DNA from: JAJDZL01 sp965220665
Lineage (GTDB): Bacteria > Pseudomonadota > Gammaproteobacteria > Arenicellales > JAJDZL01
Direction of reading: 5' to 3'
Assembly: GCA_965220665.1 (NCBI GenBank)
Contig: CBDCQQ010000005.1
Location: 1,550,001-1,614,000 of the forward strand
DNA: 64,000 bases
Below, in pieces: positions 27,300 through 36,685 of this stretch. Each line of letters starts with the position of its first letter. The stretch's first letter is position 1. The notes below the pieces were generated by a model. That model did not search any database and had not been told where the DNA came from. It saw only the letters and a program-made list of their open reading frames with translations. The position numbers were made by a program, and so were the translations under genes.

Positions 27300-27935
27300 A
27301 GATTTCAACTTCAAAGGAATTTACTATCCGATTGACAATAAATTTCACGATAGTTCATGGTTAAATAAAAATCTCGGGCTTTTTGTATAGGAAAAGGACA
27401 AAGCGTCTCAAACTACAACACTATGTGAAATTGAAGGACTAAATTGGAACAGTCAGTTCTCCCAAATCCGATAATTGAACTAATTGGAGACGACTGAACC
27501 AGCAAGTGTACGGATTACTGTTGATTCTGGGCTGGGTGCGGGCCAATCAGCACGGATGTTACCAGCAAATGATTCTACAGTTTTGCAATCGACAACAATC
27601 TAGGCGCAATGCGAAATTCCTGCTTACCGGAATGATGTTCATCCGTAATGGGACAAGATTCGAGGGTGGTGCTTTACGGGATATTTACACCGATGACGGT
27701 GCGATAATTGCCTATGCAGTATTCATTTGATTGAAGGTTTAGCCACCAAGTGCACGGAAATACACTTTTTCGTTGCGCTGGCAGTTAAATTCTCTTACGC
27801 CTGTGTGAAACAGGCAATTGGTCAAGATGACCGAGAACAAAAAAATGAAAGATGGAATTGAGGAGTCAGAGGGATTGGACTGCCGAATGTTATCTACCCC
27901 CAGACCTGCCATTGAAGACAACTCTAGAGGTACTC
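27300..27935. other. Decayed region without an assignable gene
   Basis: Short protein-like runs occur in shifting frames. One is NFKGIYYPIDNKFHDSSWLN (from about 27301), another begins about 27483 (PASVRITVDSGLGAGQSARM), and another ends near 27729 (FEGGALRDIYTDDGAIIAYA). They suggest one or two dead genes. No family could be named. Confidence 0.35.
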
Positions 27936-28277
27936 ATGACAAGAATATTTGAAGTTGAAACGACGGACATTGAAAGTCTATCGGCTGTGCAATTGACCCG
28001 TCTTCTGGCAAAACTTTTATACGCTGAAGCACAGGTATATGGAATACCCAAAGGGTCCGTTGAAGTCGGAATTAATATTAATTCCAGTGATGGCGGAGAA
28101 GATGGCAGAATTCAATGGAAAGATGGGCCGAATAAAACCGATTTTTTCCCCTCCAGATTCGTGCAATTCCAGTGCAAGGCGACAAAAATGGAACCCAAGA
28201 AAAATGTCGAAGGATTGGAAGAACGAATAGATGCCGCAATTCAACGCGATCAGGAGTCAACTTGGGATATTTATTGA
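27936..28277 (+). pseudogene. Truncated N-terminal domain of a large nuclease/NTPase-like protein
   Basis: From ATG 27936 the product is MTRIFEVETTDIESLSAVQL, then TRLLAKLLYAEAQVYGIPKG and INSSDGGEDGRIQWKDG, and later FVQFQCKATKM. The DGG..G.I followed by F.Q.KAT fits a PD-(D/E)XK-like nuclease domain. In other genomes this starts proteins of 1000 or more residues with a STAND-type NTPase. Here it stops after 113 residues at 28275-28277, and only scraps follow. It is most likely a deletion remnant of a defence protein. Confidence 0.55.
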
Positions 28278-28539
28278 TTGACTGAAAGAAAATTTTTTGG
28301 TATCTGCCTGCTAGTGCTATGTCGATCATCGATTGCTGGATGGTATCTTATTGAATTGATCCTTGCATCCTCGGCCGTGAATTACCAGTCGAGTTTTCAT
28401 CTATGGACTCTTATGCCATATATGAATCCAAGACAACGATATTGACACTAATTGGGTTTTGAGCGGTACTGTTCGGGCATTTCAATCAGCACTCACAAAA
28501 GAAAACAATCAATCGGGATATGCGCGCTTCTGACCGTAT

Positions 28540-28953
28540 TTGGTTTCGTGCACCAATAAAAAAGCACCCTCACCGAGAAAAGCAAATAATCTTTATATTT
28601 CCCCTTGGTTTGGGAAGGCGAAAACGTATGTGGAGAGTACAAATCAACGCTGGTTCATTCTATCGGCAAAATATGGACTTGTTGACCCGAACAGCAAAAT
28701 CAATCCTTATGATAAATCAATGAATTCCATGCCAAATAGAGAACGAATTGAATGGGCAGAAGATGTGTTAAGAACACTAAGGCCGCACATCGCTGACATC
28801 GATACAATTTACATTCTAGCTGGTCAACGTTACCGAGAATTTCTCATACCAAAGTTACATGATTATGAGGATGTGGACATTTGTGTTCTGATGGAAGGCC
28901 TGCGAATAGGTGAGCAACTGAGGTGGCTTAATGAGTTTTCAGGAATCGACTAA
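28540..28953 (+). CDS. DUF6884 domain protein
   Basis: The 137-residue product starts at TTG (LVSCTNKKAPSPRKANNLYI). It contains WFGKAKTYVESTNQRWFILSAKYGLVDPN and INPYDKSMNSM, the signature of DUF6884. The family's function is unknown; its members recur in mobile and defence regions. IYILAGQRYREFLIPKL is the core second half. No conventional ribosome-binding site is evident before the TTG, so the gene may have lost its original start. Confidence 0.7.
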   Translation: MVSCTNKKAPSPRKANNLYISPWFGKAKTYVESTNQRWFILSAKYGLVDPNSKINPYDKSMNSMPNRERIEWAEDVLRTLRPHIADIDTIYILAGQRYREFLIPKLHDYEDVDICVLMEGLRIGEQLRWLNEFSGID

Positions 28954-29036
28954 AACCAGTCGATTCAACGAGCAGTTATGTGTCAAAGTGGGAGTATCTA
29001 TACTCTCTTTATTTGTCTAGTTGTTATTAATTTGAA

Positions 29037-29552
29037 ATGTCGGGAATTCCCGATAGTAAATTTGAGGTCAAACAAATGGAAAAGGAAAAATTGTTGTTTA
29101 CGGCAGGTTATGGGATTGAAAACTGTGAAAACAAAATTGGTGAAATTGCTACTAAGGACCATATACATGCTGTAATTCTGGCCGCCGTTCATTTTGAGTG
29201 GGTTATAAAGAGGGCGATATTGAAGTTGGGGCACAGTCCGACAGTAGGACTTCGTGAGCAGTTGGAGAGTGTATGGGAGATTGATAAATACAAGGATATT
29301 TGGAAACAGGAAGTTGTGGTTCAATATAAAAACTCTGCTTTGGGTACAGTTTTAGGCAACCTACCGAGAATTAAAAATCAAGCGCTCAAAGTAAGGGGAA
29401 AGATTGTTCACGGCAATGGCACTGTGAGCAAAAAAGAGGCAGACGAGGCGATTTGTCACTTTCTTCGCGCCAGTAAGAAACTACGTGAATTCGCTACGAG
29501 CAAAAATATAGACCTAGATTCAAGATTGAAAGTCCGAAGAAGTAAGCGGTGA
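29037..29552 (+). CDS. HEPN-domain protein with RX4H motif
   Basis: The 171-residue all-alpha protein contains DHIHAVILAAVHFEWVIKRA and RIKNQALKVRGKIVHGNGTV. RGKIVH is the R-x4-H catalytic motif of HEPN ribonucleases. The region KKEADEAICHFLRASKKLREF would form the last helix of the bundle. HEPN RNases act as toxins or abortive-infection effectors and usually pair with a nucleotidyltransferase or other antitoxin; none is adjacent. A second in-frame ATG at 29076 is a possible start. It lies between DUF6884 and a PD-(D/E)XK gene on the same strand. Confidence 0.65.
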   Translation: MSGIPDSKFEVKQMEKEKLLFTAGYGIENCENKIGEIATKDHIHAVILAAVHFEWVIKRAILKLGHSPTVGLREQLESVWEIDKYKDIWKQEVVVQYKNSALGTVLGNLPRIKNQALKVRGKIVHGNGTVSKKEADEAICHFLRASKKLREFATSKNIDLDSRLKVRRSKR

Positions 29553-29839
29553 CATCATCTATTGGTTTGTTGTAGTGTACATGTGCCTGCGTAACTGCAT
29601 GTTCACCTCCAAAATTGACAGAAAGTCCCGTATCTTCAGTAGGACAGTGTAGCCCAACGAGATATGGGTTGAAGAGGTGGTATAGGAGTCACCAGTGATA
29701 GCGGGTCACTAAGGTCCTCCCTGTCGTCGTATAACGACTTCTTTCAAGTTACTTTGAAATTAAACAATGTATTCTCAAACAAACGACTTATCTACTTTAA
29801 TTATTGTAACGACTCTGTGCACGCCTATGGCTAATAAAC

Positions 29840-31210
29840 ATGTTGGATGATAAAGAGACTCATGAAGTGAAATTGCTTTTGGAAAGAGTGCATTTCGCAC
29901 TTGAGTTTACATCTGGACTAACTCGTGAACTCGATCGAGAGCAAGCAAGTCAATTTAATGTTTTTCGATATGTTCGCGACGACGAACTGGGTCTATCTCG
30001 TATTATTGCAGATTTGCTCGATCCTAATGCACAACACGGTCAGAGTGTCTTGTTTCTGCGTGAATTCTTGAATTTAGTATGTAAGAAGAGAGAATGGAAC
30101 GAGCTCGACTCAAGAAAAATTGTAGTCAAAACTGAACATGAAATCGTAGTCAGAACTGAAAATAAAATCCCACACAAACGCCGCATTGATATTTGGATTA
30201 GAATTGGAGGTAATAGTAATTCGGATAGTTTCTGCTTGGCATTTGAAAATAAACCATCTGCCAGTGATGGAGAAAATCAACTGATAGACTATCTAGATTA
30301 TCTGAAGGCAAATTTCAAAGAAAACTTCCTCCTCATATACTTGGCGCGGGCTAATAAACCACCAGCAGAGTCAAGTCTCCCTCGCAGTGAATATCAAAAT
30401 TGGAAGAATCGCCTGATGATTATGGCGTATACACAACTGGACGAATTTTCTAAAGAAGACGATGGAAATGGCAATGATGCAGCATACTATCAAGAGTTTC
30501 TCTGTGATAAATCGCTTACTGATTGGCTAAAGTCAAGTAAGAAACTATGTGACTCGGACAGATTGCGTCGATTTCTCAACGATTTCGAGAATTATTGCTA
30601 TGAAAGATTTGGGAACAAGAGATACGACAATGTTGAGGTTGGTATTATGGAAAATTTAATCAAAAACAACCCGGAATTCGTCAAATCTGCTTATTTGGTC
30701 CATCAAAGCTGGCCTGGTGTTGTGGAAATGATAGGAAAGGACTTTCTGAATCTATTACATACAAAAATTGAACAAAAAGATTTTGCGCGTCGCGACGATG
30801 TTCTATTAGAGAAGAAATTTGGTACAGAAAAACATAAATGTTACATTCGATTAATTAAGAATTCATGGCCATCTAGAGACCGGCCAATATTCTATGTACA
30901 TCTAATTAATGACCAGCGTAACTTTAAGTCGTGGTATGTTGGAGTCGGGTCGGATGTTTCCACAAATGAAATGAATAATCAAGAAAAAAGGCAACGCGAT
31001 CTATTCAAAAATGAACTTGAATCACGTATCGATAATAACAAAATCGATTCCCAGTGGAACCCGGGCTGGAAATATATTGACAAAGATAAGTGGGATTGGC
31101 ATATTGTCGTAGATCGATTGATTAGCGAAGTCAATGCCAAGGGTGGGGACTTGACAAACCACTATGTAAATTTATTCGTTGAATATGCGGAGGTCGCAGT
31201 AGATTTTTGA
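29840..31210 (+). CDS. PD-(D/E)XK nuclease superfamily protein
   Basis: The 456-residue protein starts with a segment typical of PDDEXK_4-type nucleases: FNVFRYVRDDELGLSRIIAD then LLDPNAQHGQSVLFLREFL. The nuclease core follows with KRRIDIWIRIG (Asp near residue 116) and CLAFENKPSAS (E-x-K near 134-137). The C-terminal half is a separate alpha/beta region (WPSRDRPIFYVHLINDQRNF). A single-gene nuclease of this kind is often a defence or mobile-element effector. It is intact and AT-rich. Confidence 0.8.
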   Translation: MLDDKETHEVKLLLERVHFALEFTSGLTRELDREQASQFNVFRYVRDDELGLSRIIADLLDPNAQHGQSVLFLREFLNLVCKKREWNELDSRKIVVKTEHEIVVRTENKIPHKRRIDIWIRIGGNSNSDSFCLAFENKPSASDGENQLIDYLDYLKANFKENFLLIYLARANKPPAESSLPRSEYQNWKNRLMIMAYTQLDEFSKEDDGNGNDAAYYQEFLCDKSLTDWLKSSKKLCDSDRLRRFLNDFENYCYERFGNKRYDNVEVGIMENLIKNNPEFVKSAYLVHQSWPGVVEMIGKDFLNLLHTKIEQKDFARRDDVLLEKKFGTEKHKCYIRLIKNSWPSRDRPIFYVHLINDQRNFKSWYVGVGSDVSTNEMNNQEKRQRDLFKNELESRIDNNKIDSQWNPGWKYIDKDKWDWHIVVDRLISEVNAKGGDLTNHYVNLFVEYAEVAVDF

Positions 31211-31248
31211 TTGACTCGATGGCTGTTGCGCTGAATCAATGGAAGACA

Positions 31249-31279
31249 AAAGTTTGGACACGTTGTAATTGGGCTCACC
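31249..31279 (+). repeat. tRNA-3'-end-like repeat, weak variant (copy 8)
   Basis: AAAGTTTGGACACGTTGTAA followed by TTGGGCTCACC aligns with the 'GGATACGTTGCGACCGGGCCCACC' class with several changes. It follows the PD-(D/E)XK gene by about 40 bp. Confidence 0.4.
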
Positions 31280-31313
31280 GAAATCATGCAATAAAAACGA
31301 TTAAATTCTAAAG

Positions 31314-31874
31314 TTGAAAAAACAGCGCAAATTTCAAACCTATGCTTTGTTGTGGGTTAGTAAAAGTTCTCAGCAACAAATTAAACAGATATTAAATTGT
31401 AAATGTAAAATTCTCGAAACTGTCATCCAACGGGACATGCATCTTACGGTTTATCACGGTAGGAGATTTCTTCCGGGACTCGTTCCGTATTGCAATTTTG
31501 TTCAAATAGCAGCTGATGTGACCGAGACGCGCTTTATGGTATTTGCACCGGGTGGTGAAAATCCCCGTCGTGAAATAGAACCGAGTATGCATTCGGTAGG
31601 TATACGTCTTACAAAACGAAACGTTGCAATTGATGAAATTCAGAAGTTACGAGCCAAAATTTATCAATTCGAGACAGAAGAATTGATTGGGAACAGAAAA
31701 CCAACTTCAGCCTGGAAAAATTGTTTCGGAGCACGCAATTACCAACCACATATTAAACTTCTCCAACCTGGAAATAATATTCATCGAGACTTAAAAAAGA
31801 TCGGTGAAATATTCAGAGCTAATATTGACCAGATTGTCTTTGATAAATTTGAAGTCAAATGTAATTGGGCCTAA
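31314..31874 (+). CDS. 2H phosphoesterase-like protein
   Basis: The 186-residue product starts at TTG. It has two spaced histidine motifs, DMHLTVYHGRRF near residue 42 and NYQPHIKLLQPG near 145, the arrangement of the 2H superfamily (2',5'-RNA ligase/cyclic phosphodiesterase-like). The second motif is H-x-K where H-x-T/S is usual, so catalysis is uncertain. The middle region FVQIAADVTETRFMVFAPGG has no recognised match. 2H enzymes cut 2',5'-linked or cyclic nucleotides, which would suit a regulatory or counter-defence role. Tentative assignment. Confidence 0.4.
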   Translation: MKKQRKFQTYALLWVSKSSQQQIKQILNCKCKILETVIQRDMHLTVYHGRRFLPGLVPYCNFVQIAADVTETRFMVFAPGGENPRREIEPSMHSVGIRLTKRNVAIDEIQKLRAKIYQFETEELIGNRKPTSAWKNCFGARNYQPHIKLLQPGNNIHRDLKKIGEIFRANIDQIVFDKFEVKCNWA

Positions 31875-31900
31875 TGTTGATTTTCAATCGCAATTCCGCC

Positions 31901-31932
31901 ATAGTTTGGATGCGTTTCCACCTCGCCCACCG
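31901..31932 (+). repeat. tRNA-3'-end-like repeat, weak variant (copy 9)
   Basis: ATAGTTTGGATGCGTTTCCA followed by CCTCGCCCACCG resembles copy 8. It lies just after the 2H-like gene. Confidence 0.4.
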
Positions 31933-31971
31933 AAGCCAAAAAATTCTGATTTCATCATCATTGAAGGTCAC

Positions 31972-32005
31972 ACCTCAATGTCGAATACCCTAGGTTGAGG
32001 TTTTT
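31972..32005 (+). terminator. Rho-independent-like terminator
   Basis: ACCTCAA and TTGAGGT form a 7-bp stem around a 16-base loop, followed directly by TTTTC. It lies downstream of the 2H-like gene and upstream of the DUF433/DUF5615 pair. Confidence 0.5.
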
Positions 32006-32094
32006 CTGACATACACTAGTTGGTGCATCCAAACCAAATCCTATAATCTTTCGGTTACAGAATAATGCGTTGGCTTGACTTTGGGAACGTCAAA

Positions 32095-32379
32095 ATGAAA
32101 TCCTTTTCCAAATCAGAGCCTGACGAGTTAATGACACTTGATCAGGCGGTCTGGGTGGATCCGGCACGGATGAGTGGCGCCCCTTGCTTCCGTGGCAGTC
32201 GTCTTCCTGTACAGCAGTTGTTTGATTGGCTTGCAGACGGAGTTTCACTTGACGAATTCCTCCGAGAATTTAAAATTGATCGGGATGCCGCTATTGCAGT
32301 GCTGCGCTATGCTGGCAGTGCTATTTGCGCCAATCCTGCTTCTTTGCCAGACGATCAGCGACCTGACGTTAGTGCCTGA
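32095..32379 (+). CDS. DUF433 antitoxin
   Basis: The 94-residue product begins MKSFSKSEPDELMTLDQAVW and carries the DUF433 core VWVDPARMSGAPCFRGSRLPVQQLFDWLADGVSLDEFLREF, an HTH-like winged fold. The start at ATG 32095 was preferred over the in-frame ATG at 32065 because the family begins near here. The toxin starts 6 bp downstream. It is expected to neutralise the toxin and repress the pair. Confidence 0.85.
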   Translation: MKSFSKSEPDELMTLDQAVWVDPARMSGAPCFRGSRLPVQQLFDWLADGVSLDEFLREFKIDRDAAIAVLRYAGSAICANPASLPDDQRPDVSA

Positions 32380-32385
32380 CTGCAA

Positions 32386-32730
32386 ATGAAGGTACTTCTT
32401 GATCAGGAAGTATCTCATCGTCTGAGGCACCCTCTGCAAGAAGCACTCAATGGTGTGCCAGTCGAGAGTGTTCTGTTCCATAAATGGGAAGCGCTACGTG
32501 ACGAAGCGCTACGTGACGACGAACTTTTGGATCGTGCGCGTAGCGATGGATTTAGGGTTTTACTAACGACTGACAAGAATCTCGCCTGCGAACAGGCACC
32601 TCTTTCTATCGCGGTCATAACTTTGGACGACAATCGGCGGCGAGTCTTGCTTTTGGCTGTCGATAGGATTTCATCTGTAATCAAGGAAACTCAATTGGGC
32701 GAAGACCGAGTTATTGCAATCAGCATGTAG
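32386..32730 (+). CDS. DUF5615 PIN-like toxin
   Basis: The 114-residue product begins MKVLLDQEVSHRLRHPL (first Asp) and contains GFRVLLTTDKNL (second Asp), the catalytic pattern of DUF5615 PIN-like RNases. Near residues 36-45 a 15-base tandem duplication (32491-32520) repeats ALRDE as ALRDD in frame. The gene pairs with the DUF433 antitoxin just upstream. It looks intact, though the duplication lies near the active-site face. Confidence 0.85.
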   Translation: MKVLLDQEVSHRLRHPLQEALNGVPVESVLFHKWEALRDEALRDDELLDRARSDGFRVLLTTDKNLACEQAPLSIAVITLDDNRRRVLLLAVDRISSVIKETQLGEDRVIAISM

Positions 32731-33132
32731 TTCCACACGGTTCACTCCTTTGTGATTCTGCTGTCTTCAACAATCCGAAGATGCAAAGACAAATTTCTTG
32801 ACGAACTGGACATCATGTATCGATTGGATTGCTTTACCAGTAATTCGAATTCAGATGCCAGAAGGGTGGGGCGAGATTGGGTGGGGAGCCACATCGTAGA
32901 AAAGCTTGACACTGTTTGGATAGCCCGTGAATAAAATACCCAATCGGACCTAATAGCTGACTGCTGCCAACTCGCTCAGCTGAATCCTGTTCTCTTTAGA
33001 AAAACAACTCACATGCCCTGCTGAATAGTGACCGTAATTTTGAAAGGGAACAAGTTCCAAGAGTTGAGTTTGTATTGGGGCTTAGAGGCAGTACCGGTTG
33101 CAATTTCTTTGGCAAGATATCCAGGTTAGGGC
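32731..33132. other. Intergenic stretch, no gene seen
   Basis: No convincing frame. It contains a G-rich stretch near 32865-32885 and should hold the promoter of the helicase gene at 33133. Confidence 0.4.
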
Positions 33133-36036
33133 ATGAAAATAGAGCGCGGAATTGTCAGCAAGGCTCTATTTTCATTGTTGGCAGACAAAGGGACTGGATT
33201 AGAAATCAATGCTAAGGGCCTGACAGTTCTTTCTCGCCAGCGCAGGAACATCCAACTCTCGGAAATTGCTGGTTTTTCTCGTATCCGGCGAACTGTCTTC
33301 TTTACAGCGATAGAAACTCCATTGATGAACGGGGACACCTTTGTATTTCGGGGTGTCGGAGCGGCCAAAGCAAAATGGTTTACGGATGCACTGAACAGTG
33401 CATGGTTGGAGGAATGGCGCCTGAAAATTGAAGAGCACAGTGATTCCATTCAGAAACTTGCAATTGCAATTGACAGACTCGGAAACCCGCGCAACTTCCC
33501 TGCAGCCTGTCTCGTAGAACCGTATTGGCGAAAAGCGAAGACTCTAACCACGAGTTTGCCGATGAATTTGTCTAGTCCGATTTATTCCTCAAGGATACGG
33601 AATTGCCTTTCAAAAATCGCAGAATTTCACAGTGCACCGTCCCGAATTCGCGATAAAGCCATTGATCGATTCATCGAAAAAGAACTGGTAGACTCAGGCT
33701 CGATATTTGAGACCATTCAACAGTACCCACTTACACATGAACAGCGACTCGCCTTGATCTGTGACGAAGACGCGACTCTCGTTCTGGCGGGGGCTGGGTC
33801 AGGCAAGACTGCTGTTATCGCTGCCAAGGCCGCATATCTAATCAAGCGGAGGATTAGAAAACCAGAAGAGGTATTGCTGATCGCCTACGGCAAAGATGCG
33901 GCAAAGGAAATGTCTGAAAGGATCAAGCAGTGCTGCGACGCTGACGTTGCAACTATGACATTCCACAAACTTGCCTACGACATCATCACAGAAGTTGAGG
34001 GACAAAGGCCTCCGCTTGCCAGCCACGTATCCGATGAGCGATTGTTCCATAGATCACTACAGGAGATTCTGTTTGAATTAGCCGAAAGTCACGAAGGATT
34101 TAGTGACATGCTTTTTCGGTGGTTCACCGAGTTTCGCGTACCGGCCAAGTCTCATTGGGATTTCGAATCACTGCACAAATATTACGACTATGTCGAGCGG
34201 TATGAATTAAGAACATTGCAGGGTGAGAAAGTTCGAAGTTTTGAAGAACTGATGATTGCGAATTGGCTGTTCCAGAATGGCATCTCCTACGAATACGAAC
34301 CGGTTTACGAACACTCACTGCCAGACACGGGCCGAAAATCCTATACACCAGATTTTCGGTTGACGGAAAGTGGCGTTTATGTTGAGCATTTCGGGGTTCG
34401 ATGGAGTACGGATGAAACGGGAAAACAAATTCTCGCGACTGCACCTTTCATAGACCGGGAAAAATATATACAGCAGATGGATTGGAAACGACAGACTCAT
34501 GCAGAGTATGGGACAACTCTGATTGAAACCTTCAGCTATGAGAATGTCGAAGGACGACTACTCTCCGCATTGGAAGAAAAAATCGCTCCTTATGTCACCG
34601 TGACACCAATGCCGTCAACACAAATCCTATCTCACTTAAGAAACTTAGGTGAACTAAATGACTTAACTGGACTTCTTGTCACCTTTCTTCGACACTTTAA
34701 GGAATCTGACCTCACGATTGAGGAGTGTCGTACTAGGGCAAGGGATAGGGCGAACAGTAAGCGAGAGGTGTATTTTCTAGACATTTTTGAGTATGTTTAC
34801 AGAGAATATCAGAAACGGCTTGGGGGAAGCATTGATTTTGAGACCATGATTACACGGGCTACGGACTACGTCAGGGAAAACCGCTATCGAAGTCCGTACC
34901 GTCATTTACTGGTGGATGAGTTTCAGGACATTTCAACGGGGCGAGCCGGTCTGTTGACGGCACTTAAGGAACAAAATTCAGATTGTCGGGTATTTGCTGT
35001 AGGAGACGATTGGCAGTCAATTTACCGGTTCGCGGGTTCCAATATTCACATCATGCAAGACTTTGCCTCTTGCTTTGGAGGTGATTTGGGCGGCAAATCT
35101 GCTATCAGCCAAACCGTTAAGCTTGAGCATACCTTCCGCAGTGTGGATCGAATTGCGTATCCCGCCCGTCGATTCATCCTTAAGAACTCGTCTCAAATTG
35201 AAAAGAGAGTGATTCCAGCTGATTCGACCAATGTATCGGCAATTCGGATTCTCTGGAGCAAAAGGAATGGTGATGAGTCCGTCCTGAAACAAGCGTTGGA
35301 TCTTATTTCGAATCAAAACAAGGGTGGATCAGCAACTGTACTTCTGATTGGGCGGTATAACTGGAGTAGGCCAGACAGTCTGCCAAATCTGAATAGACGC
35401 TACCCCGACTTGTCAATATCCTATAAGACCATCCATGCCTCAAAAGGCTCGGAGGCGGATCACGTCGTCATACTCGACGCTGGTGGCGGGCGATTTGGAC
35501 TACCATCGGAAACTGTTGATGATTCATTGCTAGAATTAGTGCTTCCCAAGCATGAGCCGTTTGAGCATGCCGAAGAGCGTCGCGTATTCTATGTCGCACT
35601 CACCCGTGCACGCAAGTCAGTCGCAATCATTGCACCTGAAGACCGGCCCTCTCCCTTTGTGGTCGAATTACTTGAGGATGAAGGATACGATGTCGCTGAA
35701 ATCGGAGACATTCAACGTCGACGGTATCCTTGCTCCAGGTGCGGAGGGCACATGTACCTAGGGGCAAAGAACCGATACGTGTGTGAACACTGGGACAATT
35801 GCGACGCGAACCTTCCTGCCTGTTTGGCATGTCAAGTTGATTTGCCCATCCGGAAGTTCTCAGTGCCCATGGTCAATCAATGCGCATGTGGAGCGGAATA
35901 TCCAGCTTGTATGGATTGTTCTGACGGCTGGTTGGTTGAGCGCCGCGGCAAATTTGGTAAATTTCTCGGGTGTGTGAATTACCCATCATGCAGAGGACGT
36001 CAATCTTTGAAATCTCGACGAAATCCTGGCGAATGA
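33133..36036 (+). CDS. UvrD/helicase IV-like helicase with nuclease-like insert and zinc-ribbon tail
   Basis: The 967-residue superfamily 1 helicase starts with a HelD-type N-terminal region. Walker A VLAGAGSGKTAVIAAKAAYL follows near residue 215. An insert at about 375-435 (ANWLFQNGISYEYEPVYEHS, then SYTPDFRL and VYVEHFGV) looks like a PD-(D/E)XK nuclease fold. LLVDEFQDIS lies near 593 and VALTRARKS near 820. The last 100 residues hold several cysteine pairs (CSRCGG, CEHWDNC, CLAC, CACG, CMDC, CVNYPSC), topoisomerase-type zinc ribbons. It probably unwinds 3'-5' and processes DNA ends. DUF433/DUF5615 pairs flank it on both sides. Confidence 0.85.
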   Translation: MKIERGIVSKALFSLLADKGTGLEINAKGLTVLSRQRRNIQLSEIAGFSRIRRTVFFTAIETPLMNGDTFVFRGVGAAKAKWFTDALNSAWLEEWRLKIEEHSDSIQKLAIAIDRLGNPRNFPAACLVEPYWRKAKTLTTSLPMNLSSPIYSSRIRNCLSKIAEFHSAPSRIRDKAIDRFIEKELVDSGSIFETIQQYPLTHEQRLALICDEDATLVLAGAGSGKTAVIAAKAAYLIKRRIRKPEEVLLIAYGKDAAKEMSERIKQCCDADVATMTFHKLAYDIITEVEGQRPPLASHVSDERLFHRSLQEILFELAESHEGFSDMLFRWFTEFRVPAKSHWDFESLHKYYDYVERYELRTLQGEKVRSFEELMIANWLFQNGISYEYEPVYEHSLPDTGRKSYTPDFRLTESGVYVEHFGVRWSTDETGKQILATAPFIDREKYIQQMDWKRQTHAEYGTTLIETFSYENVEGRLLSALEEKIAPYVTVTPMPSTQILSHLRNLGELNDLTGLLVTFLRHFKESDLTIEECRTRARDRANSKREVYFLDIFEYVYREYQKRLGGSIDFETMITRATDYVRENRYRSPYRHLLVDEFQDISTGRAGLLTALKEQNSDCRVFAVGDDWQSIYRFAGSNIHIMQDFASCFGGDLGGKSAISQTVKLEHTFRSVDRIAYPARRFILKNSSQIEKRVIPADSTNVSAIRILWSKRNGDESVLKQALDLISNQNKGGSATVLLIGRYNWSRPDSLPNLNRRYPDLSISYKTIHASKGSEADHVVILDAGGGRFGLPSETVDDSLLELVLPKHEPFEHAEERRVFYVALTRARKSVAIIAPEDRPSPFVVELLEDEGYDVAEIGDIQRRRYPCSRCGGHMYLGAKNRYVCEHWDNCDANLPACLACQVDLPIRKFSVPMVNQCACGAEYPACMDCSDGWLVERRGKFGKFLGCVNYPSCRGRQSLKSRRNPGE

Positions 36037-36150
36037 ACTAAATATTTTGAGGGTTTTAACAGGCCAGGAATGATGGAAAATAGAAATTCAGACTGTTTGA
36101 AACGCAATGCGCCTATTACTTGTAAGTCTCCGTAAAGATGGAGAAATACG

Positions 36151-36375
36151 ATGGCAGATTCAGTGATCAATCGTGATCCGAATATTTTGGGCGGAACTCC
36201 TGTGTTTACGGGCACCAGGGTTCCTGTTCGCATTTTATGGGATCATTTAGAGGCAGGTATCCGGTTGGACGATTTTTTGGATGATTACCCTACAGTATCT
36301 CGCGAACAAGCCGTCGCCGTACTGGAAATTGCTGCGGGAATGCTTTTAGACAATACGCGTGAAAGTATTGCTTGA
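36151..36375 (+). CDS. DUF433 antitoxin
   Basis: The 74-residue product contains NRDPNILGGTPVFTGTRVPV then RILWDHLEAGIRLDDFLDDYPTV, a full-length DUF433 antitoxin. The next gene begins 17 bp before its stop, so the pair is translationally coupled. The same family, decayed, opens the window at base 3. Confidence 0.9.
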   Translation: MADSVINRDPNILGGTPVFTGTRVPVRILWDHLEAGIRLDDFLDDYPTVSREQAVAVLEIAAGMLLDNTRESIA

Positions 36376-36685
36376 TGAATCTGTTCCAAGACAACTTAGG
36401 CAGTTCTTTCCCGACGACTTTGAGGTTTTTACTGTTCAGGATATGGGTTGGGCAGGTATAGCAAATGGTAATTTGCTACAACTAGCCAGAAGTCATAGTT
36501 TCAAAGCGCTGGTTACTGTAGACCAAGGCTTCCAAAATCAGCAAAACCTGAGGTTCTTGCTGGTGCCTGCCATCATCATGCTAGCGCCGAGCATTCATTT
36601 GCAGAAATTTCAGCCACTCGTTCCCAAAGTCGTTTCAGTATTATCCAGCAATCCGAAGCGCGAAATTTACTGTGTAAATGCTTGA
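36359..36685 (+). CDS. DUF5615 PIN-like toxin
   Basis: The 108-residue product, starting at GTG/ATG-type codon 36359, begins KVLLDESVPRQLRQFFPDDF and has FKALVTVDQGFQNQQNL, the DUF5615 active-site layout. It ends with a hydrophobic VPAIIMLAP segment and a helix. It overlaps its antitoxin by 17 bp. The module looks functional and is the best reference for the decayed copy at 193-484. Confidence 0.9.
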   Translation: MKVLLDESVPRQLRQFFPDDFEVFTVQDMGWAGIANGNLLQLARSHSFKALVTVDQGFQNQQNLRFLLVPAIIMLAPSIHLQKFQPLVPKVVSVLSSNPKREIYCVNA

